Assembly: GCF_002009425.1 (NCBI RefSeq)
Contig: NZ_CP019936.1
Location: 4,327,297 to 4,391,296 of the forward strand
Reading direction: 5' to 3'
Origin: Thiosocius teredinicola
GTDB lineage: Bacteria > Pseudomonadota > Gammaproteobacteria > Chromatiales > Chromatiaceae
DNA: 64,000 nt
Shown here: positions 37,971 through 47,170 of the stretch, piece by piece
How positions within the stretch are numbered: the stretch's first letter is position 1
Layout of the letters: every line of letters begins with the position of its first letter
Made by a program: the position numbers and the translations under genes
The notes under the pieces: generated by a model
Seen by the model: the letters and a program-made list of their open reading frames with translations, nothing else
Told to the model about the DNA's origin: nothing
Databases searched by the model: none

Positions 37971-38924
37971 TCAGTCCACAAACAGCGAACTCACCGATTC
38001 CTCGTTGTTGATCCGTCGGATCGATTCGGCCAGCAGGCCGGCGATCGATAGCTGACGGATCTTCTGGCACGCCGCCGCCTCTTCGCGCAGCGGTATCGTC
38101 GACGTGACCACCAATTCATCCAGGCGCGATGCTTCGATGTTGGTGACGGCCGGCCCCGACAGCACCGGGTGGGTACAGTACGCCACCACCTTCGCAGCAC
38201 CCGCATCTTTCAAAGCGCCGGCCGCCTTGCACAGCGTGCCTGCGGTGTCGACCAGGTCGTCCACCAGCACACAGGTGCGACCTCGAACATCACCGATGAT
38301 GTTCATGACCTGCGCCACATTCGCCTTCGGTCGGCGCTTGTCGATAATCGCCAGGTCGGCGTCATCCAGGCGCTTCGCCAAGGCCCGGGCGCGCACCACG
38401 CCGCCGACATCCGGCGATACCACCATCAGGTCGGGATACTTCTGCCGCCAGATGTCGCCCAGCAATATCGGCGAGGCGTAGACATTGTCGACCGGGATAT
38501 CGAAAAAGCCCTGGATCTGGTCTGCATGCAGATCCATCGTCAGCACCCGGTCGGCGCCTGCAGTGCCAATCATCTTCGCCGCCAGGCGCGCCGTAATCGG
38601 CACGCGCGCCGAGCGTGGCCGGCGATCCTGGCGGGCATAGCCGAAATACGGTATCACCGCTGTCACCCGCCGCACCGACGACCAGCGCAGAGCGTCGATC
38701 ATCACCAACAACTCCATCAGGTTGTCGTTGGTGGGCTCGCAGGTCGGCTGTACAACGAATACGTCACGACCGCGAACATTCTCCTGGATCTCGACCATCG
38801 ACTCGCCGTCACTAAACTGGCCTACCGCCGCTTTCCCCAGCGGGATATCCAGGTAGCTCGCGATATCCGTAGTCAACTGCGGATTGGCGTTACCAGAAAA
38901 AACCATCATGCCGCTGCTGGACAC
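37971..38924 (-). CDS. prs: Ribose-phosphate pyrophosphokinase (PRPP synthase)
   Basis: Makes PRPP from ribose-5-phosphate and ATP for nucleotide, His and Trp synthesis. The protein has 317 residues from a GTG start. GGGAG lies 6 bases upstream, and the resulting N-terminus places FSGN where E. coli has FAGN, so it is preferred to the downstream ATGs. The catalytic flexible loop region is [20 protein letters not shown]. The Mg-binding segment is [15 protein letters not shown], and the PRPP-binding loop is [18 protein letters not shown]. It is in the conserved ispE-tRNA-Gln-prs-rplY order. Confidence 0.96.
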   Translation of the reverse strand: MSSSGMMVFSGNANPQLTTDIASYLDIPLGKAAVGQFSDGESMVEIQENVRGRDVFVVQPTCEPTNDNLMELLVMIDALRWSSVRRVTAVIPYFGYARQDRRPRSARVPITARLAAKMIGTAGADRVLTMDLHADQIQGFFDIPVDNVYASPILLGDIWRQKYPDLMVVSPDVGGVVRARALAKRLDDADLAIIDKRRPKANVAQVMNIIGDVRGRTCVLVDDLVDTAGTLCKAAGALKDAGAAKVVAYCTHPVLSGPAVTNIEASRLDELVVTSTIPLREEAAACQKIRQLSIAGLLAESIRRINNEESVSSLFVD

Positions 38925-38950
38925 TGAGAACTCCCGTCTGTTTCGGCGAC

Positions 38951-38973
38951 AAAAAAAGCTGCCTTTCGGCAAC
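38951..38973 (-). terminator. Terminator between tRNA-Gln and prs
   Basis: On the minus strand GTTGCC pairs with GGCAGC around a GAAA tetraloop, followed directly by seven Ts. The tract ends 27 bases before the prs GTG start. It should end tRNA-Gln transcripts. Confidence 0.75.
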
Positions 38974-38999
38974 TTTACAGGTATTCGTCTTTGTGCCAA
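38972..38999 (-). promoter_or_regulatory. Candidate prs promoter overlapping the tRNA-Gln terminator
   Basis: On the minus strand TTGGCA, a 16-base spacer and TAAAGT resemble a sigma-70 promoter. The -10 overlaps the first two bases of the terminator's 5' arm. A transcript starting about 7 bases on would lack most of that arm and so could not form the hairpin. The match is by eye only. Confidence 0.4.
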
Positions 39000-39043
39000 C
39001 ACCTTGGCGGCTCATGGCGTCTTCCGTGCCGCTTCGCGTTCCT

Positions 39044-39228
39044 TCAATTATGGCTGGGGCGCCAGGATTACTCGGGCTTTCGCCCTCGCCCTTCGGGCCG
39101 CCGCGCTTCGCGCGACGTTCTTGGCGCTGCGCGCCGGCGTCGAACCTCTACGGTTCTCACCCTGGCGCCGACACCCCTGGTGCCCGACCGCTTCGCGGTC
39201 TATCAATTATGGCTGGGGCGCCAGGATT
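39044..39228. repeat. 26-bp direct repeat of the tRNA-Gln 3' end with hairpin cluster between copies
   Basis: Identical 26-base copies lie at 39044-39069 and 39203-39228 (159 bp apart). The second contains the CCA end and part of the T arm of tRNA-Gln plus 7 flanking bases; the first is an isolated copy. Between and beside them are short GC stems with TTC or TTTC loops (GCCC-TTC-GGGC at 39088; CGCGC-TTC-GCGCG at 39102; GACCGC-TTC-GCGGTC at 39186; GGGC-TTTC-GCCC at 39074). This could be an attachment-site scar or a REP-like element. No integrase is present. Confidence 0.7.
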
Positions 39229-39284
39229 CGAACCTGGGATGCCGGAGTCAAAGTCCGGTGCCTTAACCGCTTGGCCACGCCCCA
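39210..39284 (-). tRNA. tRNA-Gln (TTG anticodon)
   Basis: Seventy-five bases starting TGGGGCGTGGCCAAGCGG. The first base is U, as usual for tRNA-Gln. The anticodon loop is CTTTGAC (TTG), the T arm is CAGGTTCGAATCCTG, and the end is CGCCCCAGCCA. It lies 7 bases after ispE, in the conserved place between ispE and prs. Confidence 0.97.
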
Positions 39285-39291
39285 ATAAACT

Positions 39292-40146
39292 TCAATCTGC
39301 TCGCGCGCGATGCAGTGCATCCAGCAGCGGCGAACGGTTCAAACCTTGAACCACAAAACCCTCGACCCCGGCCGGTCGCGCTGCCAGCAGTGTTTCTGCG
39401 GCGCTGCGGTCGGCGCATGCTGCAAACAGGCATGCGCCCGTTCCGGTCATCCTCGCGCTTGCTTTTTCGTCAAGCCAGTCAAAGACTTGAGCGATCGCGG
39501 GGTAGCGCTTGCGCACCACGGCAAGACAGTCGTTGCCATGTTCCCCGGCGAGAAAGTCGCGTATTGTGATTCTGTCAGAATTCCTTGTCAATTCCGGGTC
39601 TTGGAACACTTTGCCGGTGTCGACGTGTACCGGCGGCGCCAACACGAGGTAGACGGGCATCTCTGGCTCGATATCGGTGAAAGCTTCGCCGACGCCTTCC
39701 GCCCACGCGGCGCGTCCGCGCACGAAGATCGGTACGTCCGCCCCCAGCTGCAATCCCAGCTCGGCAAGCCGCTCGTGATCGAGCCCAAGTCGCCACAGGT
39801 GATTCAGCGCAACCAGCGTGGTTGCGGCGTCCGAACTCCCGCCACCGAGTCCACCGCCCATCGGGATGCGCTTGGTGACATCAATATCGGCACCCAGGCG
39901 ACAGCCGGTTTCCTGCTGCAGCAAGTGTGCGGCTCTGACCACGAGGTCGTTCCCGGCGGCGACACCGGCGAGCTCGCTGAGGCGATGAACCCGGCCGTCT
40001 TCGCGCACCGAGAAGGTCAGCTCATCGCAAAGGTCAATGAACTGGAAGACGGTCTGCAACAGATGGTAGCCATCCGCACGCCGACCGACGATCCGCAACA
40101 ACAGGTTGAGTTTTGCCGGAGCCGGCCAGGTCGTCGTCTGACTCAT
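39292..40146 (-). CDS. ispE: 4-diphosphocytidyl-2-C-methyl-D-erythritol kinase
   Basis: GHMP-family kinase of the MEP isoprenoid pathway, 284 residues from MSQTTTWPAPAKLNLLLRIV. The phosphate-binding glycine-rich loop is PMGGGLGGGSSDAATTLVAL. The N-terminal Lys in PAKLNL and Asp in GADVPIF are typical active-site residues. Its ATG overlaps the stop of the upstream TPR gene (TGATG), indicating coupling. Confidence 0.97.
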   Translation of the reverse strand: MSQTTTWPAPAKLNLLLRIVGRRADGYHLLQTVFQFIDLCDELTFSVREDGRVHRLSELAGVAAGNDLVVRAAHLLQQETGCRLGADIDVTKRIPMGGGLGGGSSDAATTLVALNHLWRLGLDHERLAELGLQLGADVPIFVRGRAAWAEGVGEAFTDIEPEMPVYLVLAPPVHVDTGKVFQDPELTRNSDRITIRDFLAGEHGNDCLAVVRKRYPAIAQVFDWLDEKASARMTGTGACLFAACADRSAAETLLAARPAGVEGFVVQGLNRSPLLDALHRARAD

Positions 40147-41894
40147 CAAATATCGGCGTCTAGCCTCTCGATCGCCGACTTCACCTTGTCGCTGTCGGGC
40201 GTATGCACCAAGGCATCGCGCCACACGGCCTGGGCGTCTTCTTTTTGGCCGCTGACCCACAGCACCTCACCGAGGTGCGCTGCGATTTCGTCGTCTTTGA
40301 CGATCTCCAACGCCCGCTTGAGGTACTTGGTCGCCTGCTCGAGATCGCCTTTGCGATACAACACCCAACCCATGCTATCGAGCACAGCCGGATTGTCGGG
40401 ACGCAGTTTGAGCGCGCGGGCCACGTAGGCGAACGCCTCGTCGAGCCGCTCGTTGCGGTCGGCCATGGTGTAACCCAAGGCATTGAGCGCGTCGGCATGG
40501 TCGGGGTCTTCGGCGAGGATCATGCGCAGATCGCGCTCCATCCAGGCGAAATCGCCGAGCTCAACGACGTACAGCGCACGGTTGTAGCGCAGGTCGTGAT
40601 TCGCCGGGAACGTCTTCAGCGCCTGCTCGTACAAGGCCAAGGCATCTTCGCGGCTGCCGTGCTTCTGCGCCAACTGAGTTTCCGCCACGTACAGATCGGC
40701 GGCCCGATCCGGGTTGGCGATACGTGCCTGTTGCAGGGTCTCGCGTGCCTCGCCCAGACGGGCGGTGCGCGCCAGAATCTGTGAGGCACGGATCACCGCA
40801 TCGACCTTCAGATCGCCTCCGCGAACGGTGCGGTACAAGCCGACGGCGAGGTCGTCGTTGCCGGCCTGCTCCTCGATCTGCGCAAGGTAATAGGCCGCCT
40901 CGTCGCGTCGTTCGGGATTGCTACGCAGCTTCTGCCACAGCGGGCGGGCTTCGTCCCACGCCTCCTGCTGAGTCGCCAACATGGCGTAGCCGAAAGCGAT
41001 TTCGTCATCCTTCGGCTTCAGTTCGTGCAACGCGCGGAACTGCTCGAGCGCGCGCTTGTAGTCGCTCGCATCGACCAGCATGCGCGCATAGGTCGTGCGC
41101 AGCAGCTCGCTGTCGGGGTAGCTCTTGACGCTCTCGCCCAGCAGTTCGAGTGCCTTGTCGCGCTGGCTTTGCGCCACCAGCACGCGCGCCAGCAGCACCC
41201 GCGGTTGTTCCCAATCCGGCTTGCGCTCGATGACGGCCCGCAAACGGGTCTCGGCCGTGGCGAACTCGCGATGCGCGGTTTCCAGCACGGCCAGGGCGTA
41301 CAGCGATCGCACGTCGTCCGGATGGCGCTCGTGCAGGCCCTTCATCAACTGCTCGGCCGCATCTCGATCGCTCTCAACGCTCAGCGCACTTGCGGCCTGC
41401 AGGAATCCATCGTCACCGTAGGCATCGGCGATCTTGATCAGGGCGTCGAGATGTTCAGCGGCCTTGTCAGGCTGCTGGTTACGCAGGAACAGTATCGATG
41501 CCAATTGACGTGCCGAGACCGAATTCGGTGCCAGCTCGACCCAGCGACGAACCGCCGCCAGGCCGCCGGGGTAGTCCTTCAGATGGAGCGCTATGCGTGT
41601 CGCCCGTTCCGCCGCATAGGCATCGCGCGCCAGGATGGCGGCGTGCTGATAGTGGTTCTGCGCCAGCCGAAGCTCGCCGCGATGGGCGCCGATCTCACCA
41701 ACCAGGTAGCTGTACACCAGGTCTTCGTCGAGTTCCCGCTTGACCGATTCCGGTTCGGGAAACGGCAGCACGACGGCGCGCTTTTCACCCGCCGGTTCGA
41801 CATCCGACGCCGCCGCGTCTTTCTGCTTGAGCGACTGACAGCCCTGGGCGGCGAATAGGCATGCCAAGCCGATGATCAATAATGGTTTATTCAC
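40146..41894 (-). CDS. TPR-repeat lipoprotein
   Basis: A 582-residue protein with a signal peptide and a probable lipid-modified cysteine near residue 19 (LLIIGLACLFAAQGC). The rest is a chain of tetratricopeptide repeats, clearest at the C-terminus: DALNALGYTMADRNERLDEA, then VLDSMGWVLYRKGDLEQATK. A similar TPR gene sits between hemA and lolB-ispE in pseudomonads. Here the gene joins ispE directly and lolB is missing. It is probably a periplasmic scaffold, possibly anchored in the outer membrane. No partner is known. Confidence 0.85.
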   Translation of the reverse strand: MNKPLLIIGLACLFAAQGCQSLKQKDAAASDVEPAGEKRAVVLPFPEPESVKRELDEDLVYSYLVGEIGAHRGELRLAQNHYQHAAILARDAYAAERATRIALHLKDYPGGLAAVRRWVELAPNSVSARQLASILFLRNQQPDKAAEHLDALIKIADAYGDDGFLQAASALSVESDRDAAEQLMKGLHERHPDDVRSLYALAVLETAHREFATAETRLRAVIERKPDWEQPRVLLARVLVAQSQRDKALELLGESVKSYPDSELLRTTYARMLVDASDYKRALEQFRALHELKPKDDEIAFGYAMLATQQEAWDEARPLWQKLRSNPERRDEAAYYLAQIEEQAGNDDLAVGLYRTVRGGDLKVDAVIRASQILARTARLGEARETLQQARIANPDRAADLYVAETQLAQKHGSREDALALYEQALKTFPANHDLRYNRALYVVELGDFAWMERDLRMILAEDPDHADALNALGYTMADRNERLDEAFAYVARALKLRPDNPAVLDSMGWVLYRKGDLEQATKYLKRALEIVKDDEIAAHLGEVLWVSGQKEDAQAVWRDALVHTPDSDKVKSAIERLDADI

Positions 41895-42037
41895 GGCGCT
41901 TAGATTAACGGATAGGCGGGTGCACGGGAATGGTTAAAGCCGCCTGCCGGAGGCGACGAAAGCGCGTCTGTTGCTTGCATTCAACCCTTTGATATCTCAA
42001 AATTTCTATTCCCTTAACGAAAGCCGTGACGGCCGTC

Positions 42038-43309
42038 ATGCCCCTGCTTGCCATCGGACTCAACCATACAACCGCGCCGGTAAATATCCGCGAACGCCTG
42101 ACGTTCGGCCCGGATATCATCGTCGCGGCGTTGCGCAGTCTGACTGAACTTGCCGGCGTACACGAGGCGGTCATCCTGTCGACCTGCAACCGCACCGAGG
42201 TGTACTGCCACGCCGATGCCGATGCACAGGAAACGACCCGCGAATGGCTCGCCGAGTTCCATGGCCTGGCGGTGGAGGATATCTCACCTTACCTGTACGT
42301 CCATGAAGAACGTCATGTAATCGGGCACCTGTTGTCGGTGGCGAGTGGACTGGATTCGCTGGTACTGGGCGAGCCGCAGATCCTCGGTCAGGTGAAATCG
42401 GCCTTCCAGACGGCAAGCGATGCCGGTCGTACCGGCAAGATGCTTACCCGCCTGTTCCAGCATGCGTTCACCACGGCCAAGCAGGTGCGCACCGATACCG
42501 CGATCGGCGACAGCCCGGTATCGGTGGCGTTCGCCGCGGTCAGCCTCGCGCGCCAGATCTTCGCCGACCTGTCGCAGCAGACGGCGATGTTGATCGGCGC
42601 CGGTGAAACCGTCGAACTGGCCGCGCGGCATCTGGTGCAGAACGGCATCGGCCGACTGATCGTCGCCAACCGCACGATCGCCAATGCGCAAGAACTGGCC
42701 ACCCAGTTCGATGCCTATGCGATCGGTCTTACCGAGATTCCGACCCACCTGCCCGAAGCAGACATCGTGATCGCATCGACCGCCAGCCCGGTGCCCATAC
42801 TCGGCAAAGGCACGGTCGAAAGTGCACTGAAGAAGCGTCGCCACCAGCCCATCTTCATGGTGGACATCGCCGTACCGCGCGATATCGAGGCCGAGGTGGC
42901 ATCGCTCGATGACGTCTACCTGTACACCGTGGACGATCTCGACGAGGTCATTCAAGGCAATCTGCGCTCCCGCCAGGAAGCCGCCGAGCAGGCCAAAGAA
43001 ATCATCCGCTTTCAGGTCGATGAGTTCCTCGGCTGGATGCGCTCACTCGATGCCGTCAGCCTGATCCAGGACTACCGCAAACAGGCCTGCAACGTACGCG
43101 ACGAAGTGCTGGCCAAGGCCCTGCGAATGCTCGAAGGCGGCAAACCGCCGGAAGAGGTGCTGGCATTCCTCGCCCAAACACTGACCAACAAGCTGTTGCA
43201 CACGCCCAGCACCCAACTGCGCGAGGCGGGCAGCCTGGGGCGCCACGAACTGCTCGAGGCGGCCAACGCCTTGTTCCAACTGGGACACGGCAAGCCGGGT
43301 AAGGATTAG
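42038..43309 (+). CDS. hemA: Glutamyl-tRNA reductase
   Basis: First committed enzyme of C5 haem synthesis, reducing Glu-tRNA to glutamate-1-semialdehyde, 423 residues. From ATG ([20 protein letters not shown]) the catalytic cysteine in [10 protein letters not shown] is Cys50, as in E. coli. This favours it over the GTG 12 bases upstream. The NADPH domain has [19 protein letters not shown], and a C-terminal dimerisation helix follows. Neither start has a clear Shine-Dalgarno site. It is divergent from the TPR gene and followed by prfA. Confidence 0.96.
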   Translation: MPLLAIGLNHTTAPVNIRERLTFGPDIIVAALRSLTELAGVHEAVILSTCNRTEVYCHADADAQETTREWLAEFHGLAVEDISPYLYVHEERHVIGHLLSVASGLDSLVLGEPQILGQVKSAFQTASDAGRTGKMLTRLFQHAFTTAKQVRTDTAIGDSPVSVAFAAVSLARQIFADLSQQTAMLIGAGETVELAARHLVQNGIGRLIVANRTIANAQELATQFDAYAIGLTEIPTHLPEADIVIASTASPVPILGKGTVESALKKRRHQPIFMVDIAVPRDIEAEVASLDDVYLYTVDDLDEVIQGNLRSRQEAAEQAKEIIRFQVDEFLGWMRSLDAVSLIQDYRKQACNVRDEVLAKALRMLEGGKPPEEVLAFLAQTLTNKLLHTPSTQLREAGSLGRHELLEAANALFQLGHGKPGKD

Positions 43310-43395
43310 CTGCGCTCAGCACGCTAGCGGCGCTGCACCGACAGCAGCGCAACCTTCTACCGCCATCATCACCCTCACCCCGTATCCGCCGAGCC

Positions 43396-44475
43396 ATGAA
43401 AGCCAGCATCCGTAGCAAACTCGAACACATCAACGATCGCTTCCATGAGATCACAGCCCTGCTGGCCGAGCCTGCCGTTCAGGCGGACAACAACCAGTTC
43501 CGCGGCCTGAGCCAGGAATACGCGCAGATCGAGCCGGTCAGCCAGGCCTATCAGAAGTTCATCGATGCCGAATCGGAACTGCACAGCGCCGAAGAGATGC
43601 TGAACGATCCGGAGATGGCCGAGTTGGCCGAAGACGCGATCGGCGAGGCGCGCGAAACGCTGGCGACACTCGAACCCGAACTGCAACGTCTGCTATTGCC
43701 GCGCGATCCCAACGACGAGCGCAACGTCTATCTCGAAGTACGTGCCGGCACCGGCGGCGCCGAGGCGGCGCTGTTCGCGGCCGACCTGCTACGCATGTAC
43801 CTGCGCTACGCCGAACAGAATCGCTGGAAGACCGAGATGATCAGCGAGAGTGCCGGCGAACTCGGCGGATACAAAGAGGTCGTCGTCAGGATCATCGGCC
43901 AGGGCGTTTATTCGCGCTTGAAGTTCGAGTCCGGCGCACACCGCGTGCAGCGCGTGCCCGAAACCGAATCACAGGGCCGCATCCATACCTCGGCGTGCAC
44001 GGTGGCGATACTGCCGGAGGCCGAAACGGTCGACGAGTTCGACATCAACCCCAACGATCTGCGCATCGACACCTACCGCTCATCCGGTGCGGGCGGTCAG
44101 CACGTCAACACCACCGATTCGGCCGTGCGCATCACCCACCTGCCGACCGGTGTCGTCGTCGAATGCCAGGACGAGCGATCGCAACACAAGAACAAGGCAC
44201 GCGCGATGTCGTTGCTGCAGTCCAAGCTGCTGGCCGCGGCACAGGCCGATGCCGCGGCCACGCGCGCCGAAGACCGTCGCCTGCAGGTCGGCAGCGGCGA
44301 CCGCTCGGAACGTATCCGCACCTACAACTTCCCGCAGAACCGGCTGACCGATCACCGCATCAACCTGACGCTGTACAAGCTCGACGAGATCATGGAGGGC
44401 GGGCTCGACCACGTGGTCGAACCACTACGCCACGAATACCAGGCCGAGCTGCTCGCCAGCCTCGGCGACGAATGA
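43396..44475 (+). CDS. prfA: Peptide chain release factor 1
   Basis: Class I release factor for UAA and UAG stops, 359 residues. The codon-reading tripeptide is Pro188-Glu-Thr190 (PET, the PxT motif) within [14 protein letters not shown]. The catalytic GGQ is at 233-235 in [17 protein letters not shown]. Its stop overlaps the start of prmC (ATGA); prmC encodes the enzyme that methylates that glutamine. Confidence 0.98.
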   Translation: MKASIRSKLEHINDRFHEITALLAEPAVQADNNQFRGLSQEYAQIEPVSQAYQKFIDAESELHSAEEMLNDPEMAELAEDAIGEARETLATLEPELQRLLLPRDPNDERNVYLEVRAGTGGAEAALFAADLLRMYLRYAEQNRWKTEMISESAGELGGYKEVVVRIIGQGVYSRLKFESGAHRVQRVPETESQGRIHTSACTVAILPEAETVDEFDINPNDLRIDTYRSSGAGGQHVNTTDSAVRITHLPTGVVVECQDERSQHKNKARAMSLLQSKLLAAAQADAAATRAEDRRLQVGSGDRSERIRTYNFPQNRLTDHRINLTLYKLDEIMEGGLDHVVEPLRHEYQAELLASLGDE

Positions 44476-45317
44476 GCCAAACCATTCGAGAGCATCTGCG
44501 GCTAAACGCCGAGCGGCTCGGCAGTGCGGCCGAGCAACCGTTGCTCGACGCCCAGGTACTGCTGGCGCACGTGCTGGAGAAGGATCGCAGCTGGCTGTAC
44601 GCCCACGCCGACGACCCACTGCCGGCCACTGCACAGGCGGTTTTCGAGCAACTGATCGAACAACGCGCCGCCGGGCACCCGGTTGCCCACCTCACAGGCC
44701 GGCGCGCGTTCTGGGCACTCGAACTCGAGGTGAGTACCGACACCCTGATACCCCGGCCAGAGACCGAGCTACTCATCGAAACCGTGTTGCAAGCGGACCT
44801 GCCTGAGGAAGCCGCAGTGCTCGACCTGGGCACCGGCAGCGGCGCAATAGCCCTGGCTATCGCCTATGAACGGCCGCGCTGGCAGATCACTGCCGTCGAT
44901 CGCTCGGTCGCCGCCCTGGACGTCGCCCGCCGCAATCTCGAACGCCTGCAGCTTAAGAACGTCAGCTTGCTGCACGGCGACTGGTTCAATGCACTGCCCG
45001 CCGGTTCGCGGTTCGACGCCATCGTCAGCAATCCGCCTTATATTGCCGAACGCGATCCGCACCTGGCGCACGGCGACGTGCGCTTCGAACCACGCGAGGC
45101 CCTGGTCTCGGGCGCTGACGGACTGGACGATATCCGCCATCTCGTCGCCCACGCCGCCACCTATCTGAAGCCCGAGGGCTGGCTGTGGCTGGAACACGGC
45201 TATGACCAGGGCGACGCGGTGGCCGGGCTGCTGCACCAATACGCCTACCGTGCAGTCACCGGGAATCGCGATCTGGCGGGAAACGCGCGCGTATCGGGAG
45301 GACAGCGCCAAAGCTGA
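44472..45317 (+). CDS. prmC: Release factor glutamine methyltransferase
   Basis: SAM-dependent N5-glutamine methyltransferase that modifies the GGQ motif of release factors, 281 residues. It has an N-terminal helical substrate domain, then the SAM motif [18 protein letters not shown]. The catalytic NPPY is in [12 protein letters not shown]. The C-terminus [13 protein letters not shown] follows the family pattern. It is coupled to prfA by a 4-base overlap. Confidence 0.97.
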   Translation: MSQTIREHLRLNAERLGSAAEQPLLDAQVLLAHVLEKDRSWLYAHADDPLPATAQAVFEQLIEQRAAGHPVAHLTGRRAFWALELEVSTDTLIPRPETELLIETVLQADLPEEAAVLDLGTGSGAIALAIAYERPRWQITAVDRSVAALDVARRNLERLQLKNVSLLHGDWFNALPAGSRFDAIVSNPPYIAERDPHLAHGDVRFEPREALVSGADGLDDIRHLVAHAATYLKPEGWLWLEHGYDQGDAVAGLLHQYAYRAVTGNRDLAGNARVSGGQRQS

Positions 45318-45381
45318 CACCGGTCCGCTTCCGTCCACGCTACCCTTGACCACCAGCGCCTTTCGGCACAGCATTGGCCAA

Positions 45382-45792
45382 ATGGACGATCAAGGCAGCA
45401 GCCTGTTCAAGCGGCGCGAAGTCGCATTCTGCACTCTCCACCCCGACCCCAACCAGGCCGGATCCGCCGCCGTCTTGCTCGTCGACATCGAAGGCATCCA
45501 GAACGTCGAGGTCATCAGCCCGAGCACCTTGCAGATCTCGTATCATCTACTGGCGATCTGCCTAGCCGACATCGAGCAATTCCTCGAACAAAACGGCTTT
45601 CACCTGGATAACCGACTGACCACCAAAATCCGCCGTGCGCTGTATCACTACACCGAAGAAACCCAGCGGGCCAATCTCGGCTGCGCCAAAGGCGACGCCA
45701 ACTGCACGCAGAAGGTGTTCGTCAGCCGCTACCAGAAACGCGATCACGGCTGCCAGGACGACCGTCCCGACCATTGGCGCCGCTATCTCTGA
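45382..45792 (+). CDS. Conserved hypothetical protein
   Basis: A 136-residue protein that I can place only as conserved and uncharacterised. It starts MDDQGSSLFKRREVAFCTLH. It shows a beta-alpha-beta-like pattern (IEGIQNVEVISPSTLQISYH, then an ADIEQFLEQNGFHLDN helix) that recalls a small ferredoxin-like or heavy-metal-domain fold. A C-terminal segment rich in aromatic and charged residues follows (RRALYHYTEETQRANLGC; DRPDHWRRYL). It has no signal peptide or membrane span. It lies between prmC and moeB, likely in the same transcript. Codon use matches neighbours. Confidence 0.75.
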   Translation: MDDQGSSLFKRREVAFCTLHPDPNQAGSAAVLLVDIEGIQNVEVISPSTLQISYHLLAICLADIEQFLEQNGFHLDNRLTTKIRRALYHYTEETQRANLGCAKGDANCTQKVFVSRYQKRDHGCQDDRPDHWRRYL

Positions 45793-45854
45793 GCAATATC
45801 CGCCGCCGCTGAGCGTCGGCAGAACCACCGCACCGCGCACGGAATCATTGAACG

Positions 45855-46607
45855 ATGGATGACGACGCGCTGCTGCGCTACAGCCGACAGATACTGCTGC
45901 CCGAACTCAGCGTCGAGGGTCAGCAACGATTACTCGATGCCCGGGCCTTGGTGATCGGCCTCGGCGGGCTCGGTTCACCGGTCGCGATGTATCTCGGCGC
46001 CGCCGGCGTCGGCACGCTGCACCTTGTCGACGACGACGAGGTCGACCTGAGCAACCTGCAGCGTCAGGTGATACACACCACCGACCGCATCGGTATGTCC
46101 AAGGTCGAATCCGCAGCGCTCACCCTGAACGGCCTCAACCCGAGCACGCACGTGCTGCCGAGCAAACAGCGCCTGTCGGGCGACACCTTGCACGAGGCCG
46201 TCGCAGCGGCCGACGTGGTACTCGATTGCAGCGACAACTTCGACACCCGGTTCGCGGTCAACGCCGCCTGCCACGACACACAGACACCGTTGGTTTCTGG
46301 CGCTGCAATCCGCTGGGACGCGCAGATCAGCGTGTTTTCCGGCAAACCCGGCGAGCCCTGCTACCGCTGCCTGTATACCGAAGACGGTGAACAGGATCTG
46401 CGTTGCAGTGAAAACGGCGTGATTGCTCCACTGGTCGGCATCATCGGCGCGATGCAGGCGCTCGAGGCGATCAAGCTGATCACCGGGGTCGGCGAGACGC
46501 TCACCGGCCGCCTGTTGATCCTCGATGCACTGCGTATGCAGTGGCGCGAACTGCGCCTGCGCGCCGACCCGAATTGCCCGGTGTGCGGCCAGCAGCACAC
46601 GGCATGA
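45855..46607 (+). CDS. moeB: MoeB/ThiF/HesA-family adenylyltransferase
   Basis: E1-like enzyme that adenylates the C-terminal glycine of a ubiquitin-fold sulfur carrier such as MoaD or ThiS, 250 residues. The nucleotide loop is VIGLGGLGSPVAMYLGAAG, followed by VDDDEVDLSNLQRQVIHTT. The zinc-type cysteines appear as CYRCLY and CPVCG. No rhodanese domain is fused. The hemA-prfA-prmC-moeB order supports MoeB, but ThiF cannot be excluded. Its stop overlaps the yqiA start (ATGA). Confidence 0.88.
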   Translation: MDDDALLRYSRQILLPELSVEGQQRLLDARALVIGLGGLGSPVAMYLGAAGVGTLHLVDDDEVDLSNLQRQVIHTTDRIGMSKVESAALTLNGLNPSTHVLPSKQRLSGDTLHEAVAAADVVLDCSDNFDTRFAVNAACHDTQTPLVSGAAIRWDAQISVFSGKPGEPCYRCLYTEDGEQDLRCSENGVIAPLVGIIGAMQALEAIKLITGVGETLTGRLLILDALRMQWRELRLRADPNCPVCGQQHTA

Positions 46608-47170
46608 TTCTGTTCATCCACGGTTTCGGCAGCTGCGGCTGGGGCGACAAGTCGCTAACCCTGCGCCGTCACTTCGGCATCGAGCACGTGATCGCGCCGG
46701 ATCTGCCGTTCTGCCCCGAACGCGCGATCGCTCACCTGCGCGACTTGATCGACCGCTACGCCGTCAAGGCCGTGGTCGGCTCATCGCTGGGCGGCTACTA
46801 CGCCACCTATCTGAACGCCGAAAGGCCACTGCCGACCGTGTTGATCAACCCGGCCATCGAGCCGCATGCGCTACTGCACGACTACCTGGGAGAACACCAG
46901 CGTTGGTGCGACGGCATGCGGTTTCGCGTGATACCCGCGTTCCTGCAGACCCTGATCGACATGCGTCGCGACAGCCTGGGCGACGACGAACGCTATCTTG
47001 TGCTGCTGCAGACCGCCGACGAGGTACTCGACTACCGCCTCGCCCAGGCGTTCTACGCGGATAAAGACATCGACGTGACCGAAGGCGGCAGCCACCGGTT
47101 CGAACACCTGCAAGCCCATCTGCCGCGCATCACCGCGTGGCTGGACGAACAAACCAAGGCACATGGCTAA
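46604..47170 (+). CDS. yqiA: YqiA-type esterase
   Basis: Small alpha/beta-hydrolase of 188 residues. It starts MILFIHGFGSCGWGDKS with an oxyanion-type HGF. The nucleophile elbow is VVGSSLGGYYATYL. A probable acid is Asp in TADEVLDY and a probable base is His in GGSHRFEH, so the triad appears complete. The physiological substrate of this family is not known to me. It overlaps moeB by 4 bases and the next gene by 8. Confidence 0.88.
   Translation: MILFIHGFGSCGWGDKSLTLRRHFGIEHVIAPDLPFCPERAIAHLRDLIDRYAVKAVVGSSLGGYYATYLNAERPLPTVLINPAIEPHALLHDYLGEHQRWCDGMRFRVIPAFLQTLIDMRRDSLGDDERYLVLLQTADEVLDYRLAQAFYADKDIDVTEGGSHRFEHLQAHLPRITAWLDEQTKAHG

Noticed and set aside
39044-39069. Second tRNA-Gln gene
   Set aside because: Only the 3' end is repeated. 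There is no D arm, anticodon arm or 5' acceptor strand, so it is a fragment.
38993-39349. Open frames through the tRNA-Gln region on the plus strand
   Set aside because: They cross the tRNA and the repeat/hairpin array and begin inside repeat sequence; no protein features.
42026-42037. GTG start for hemA, four codons upstream
   Set aside because: The ATG at 42038 places the catalytic cysteine at position 50 as in E. coli, and GTG has no better ribosome-binding site. It remains possible.
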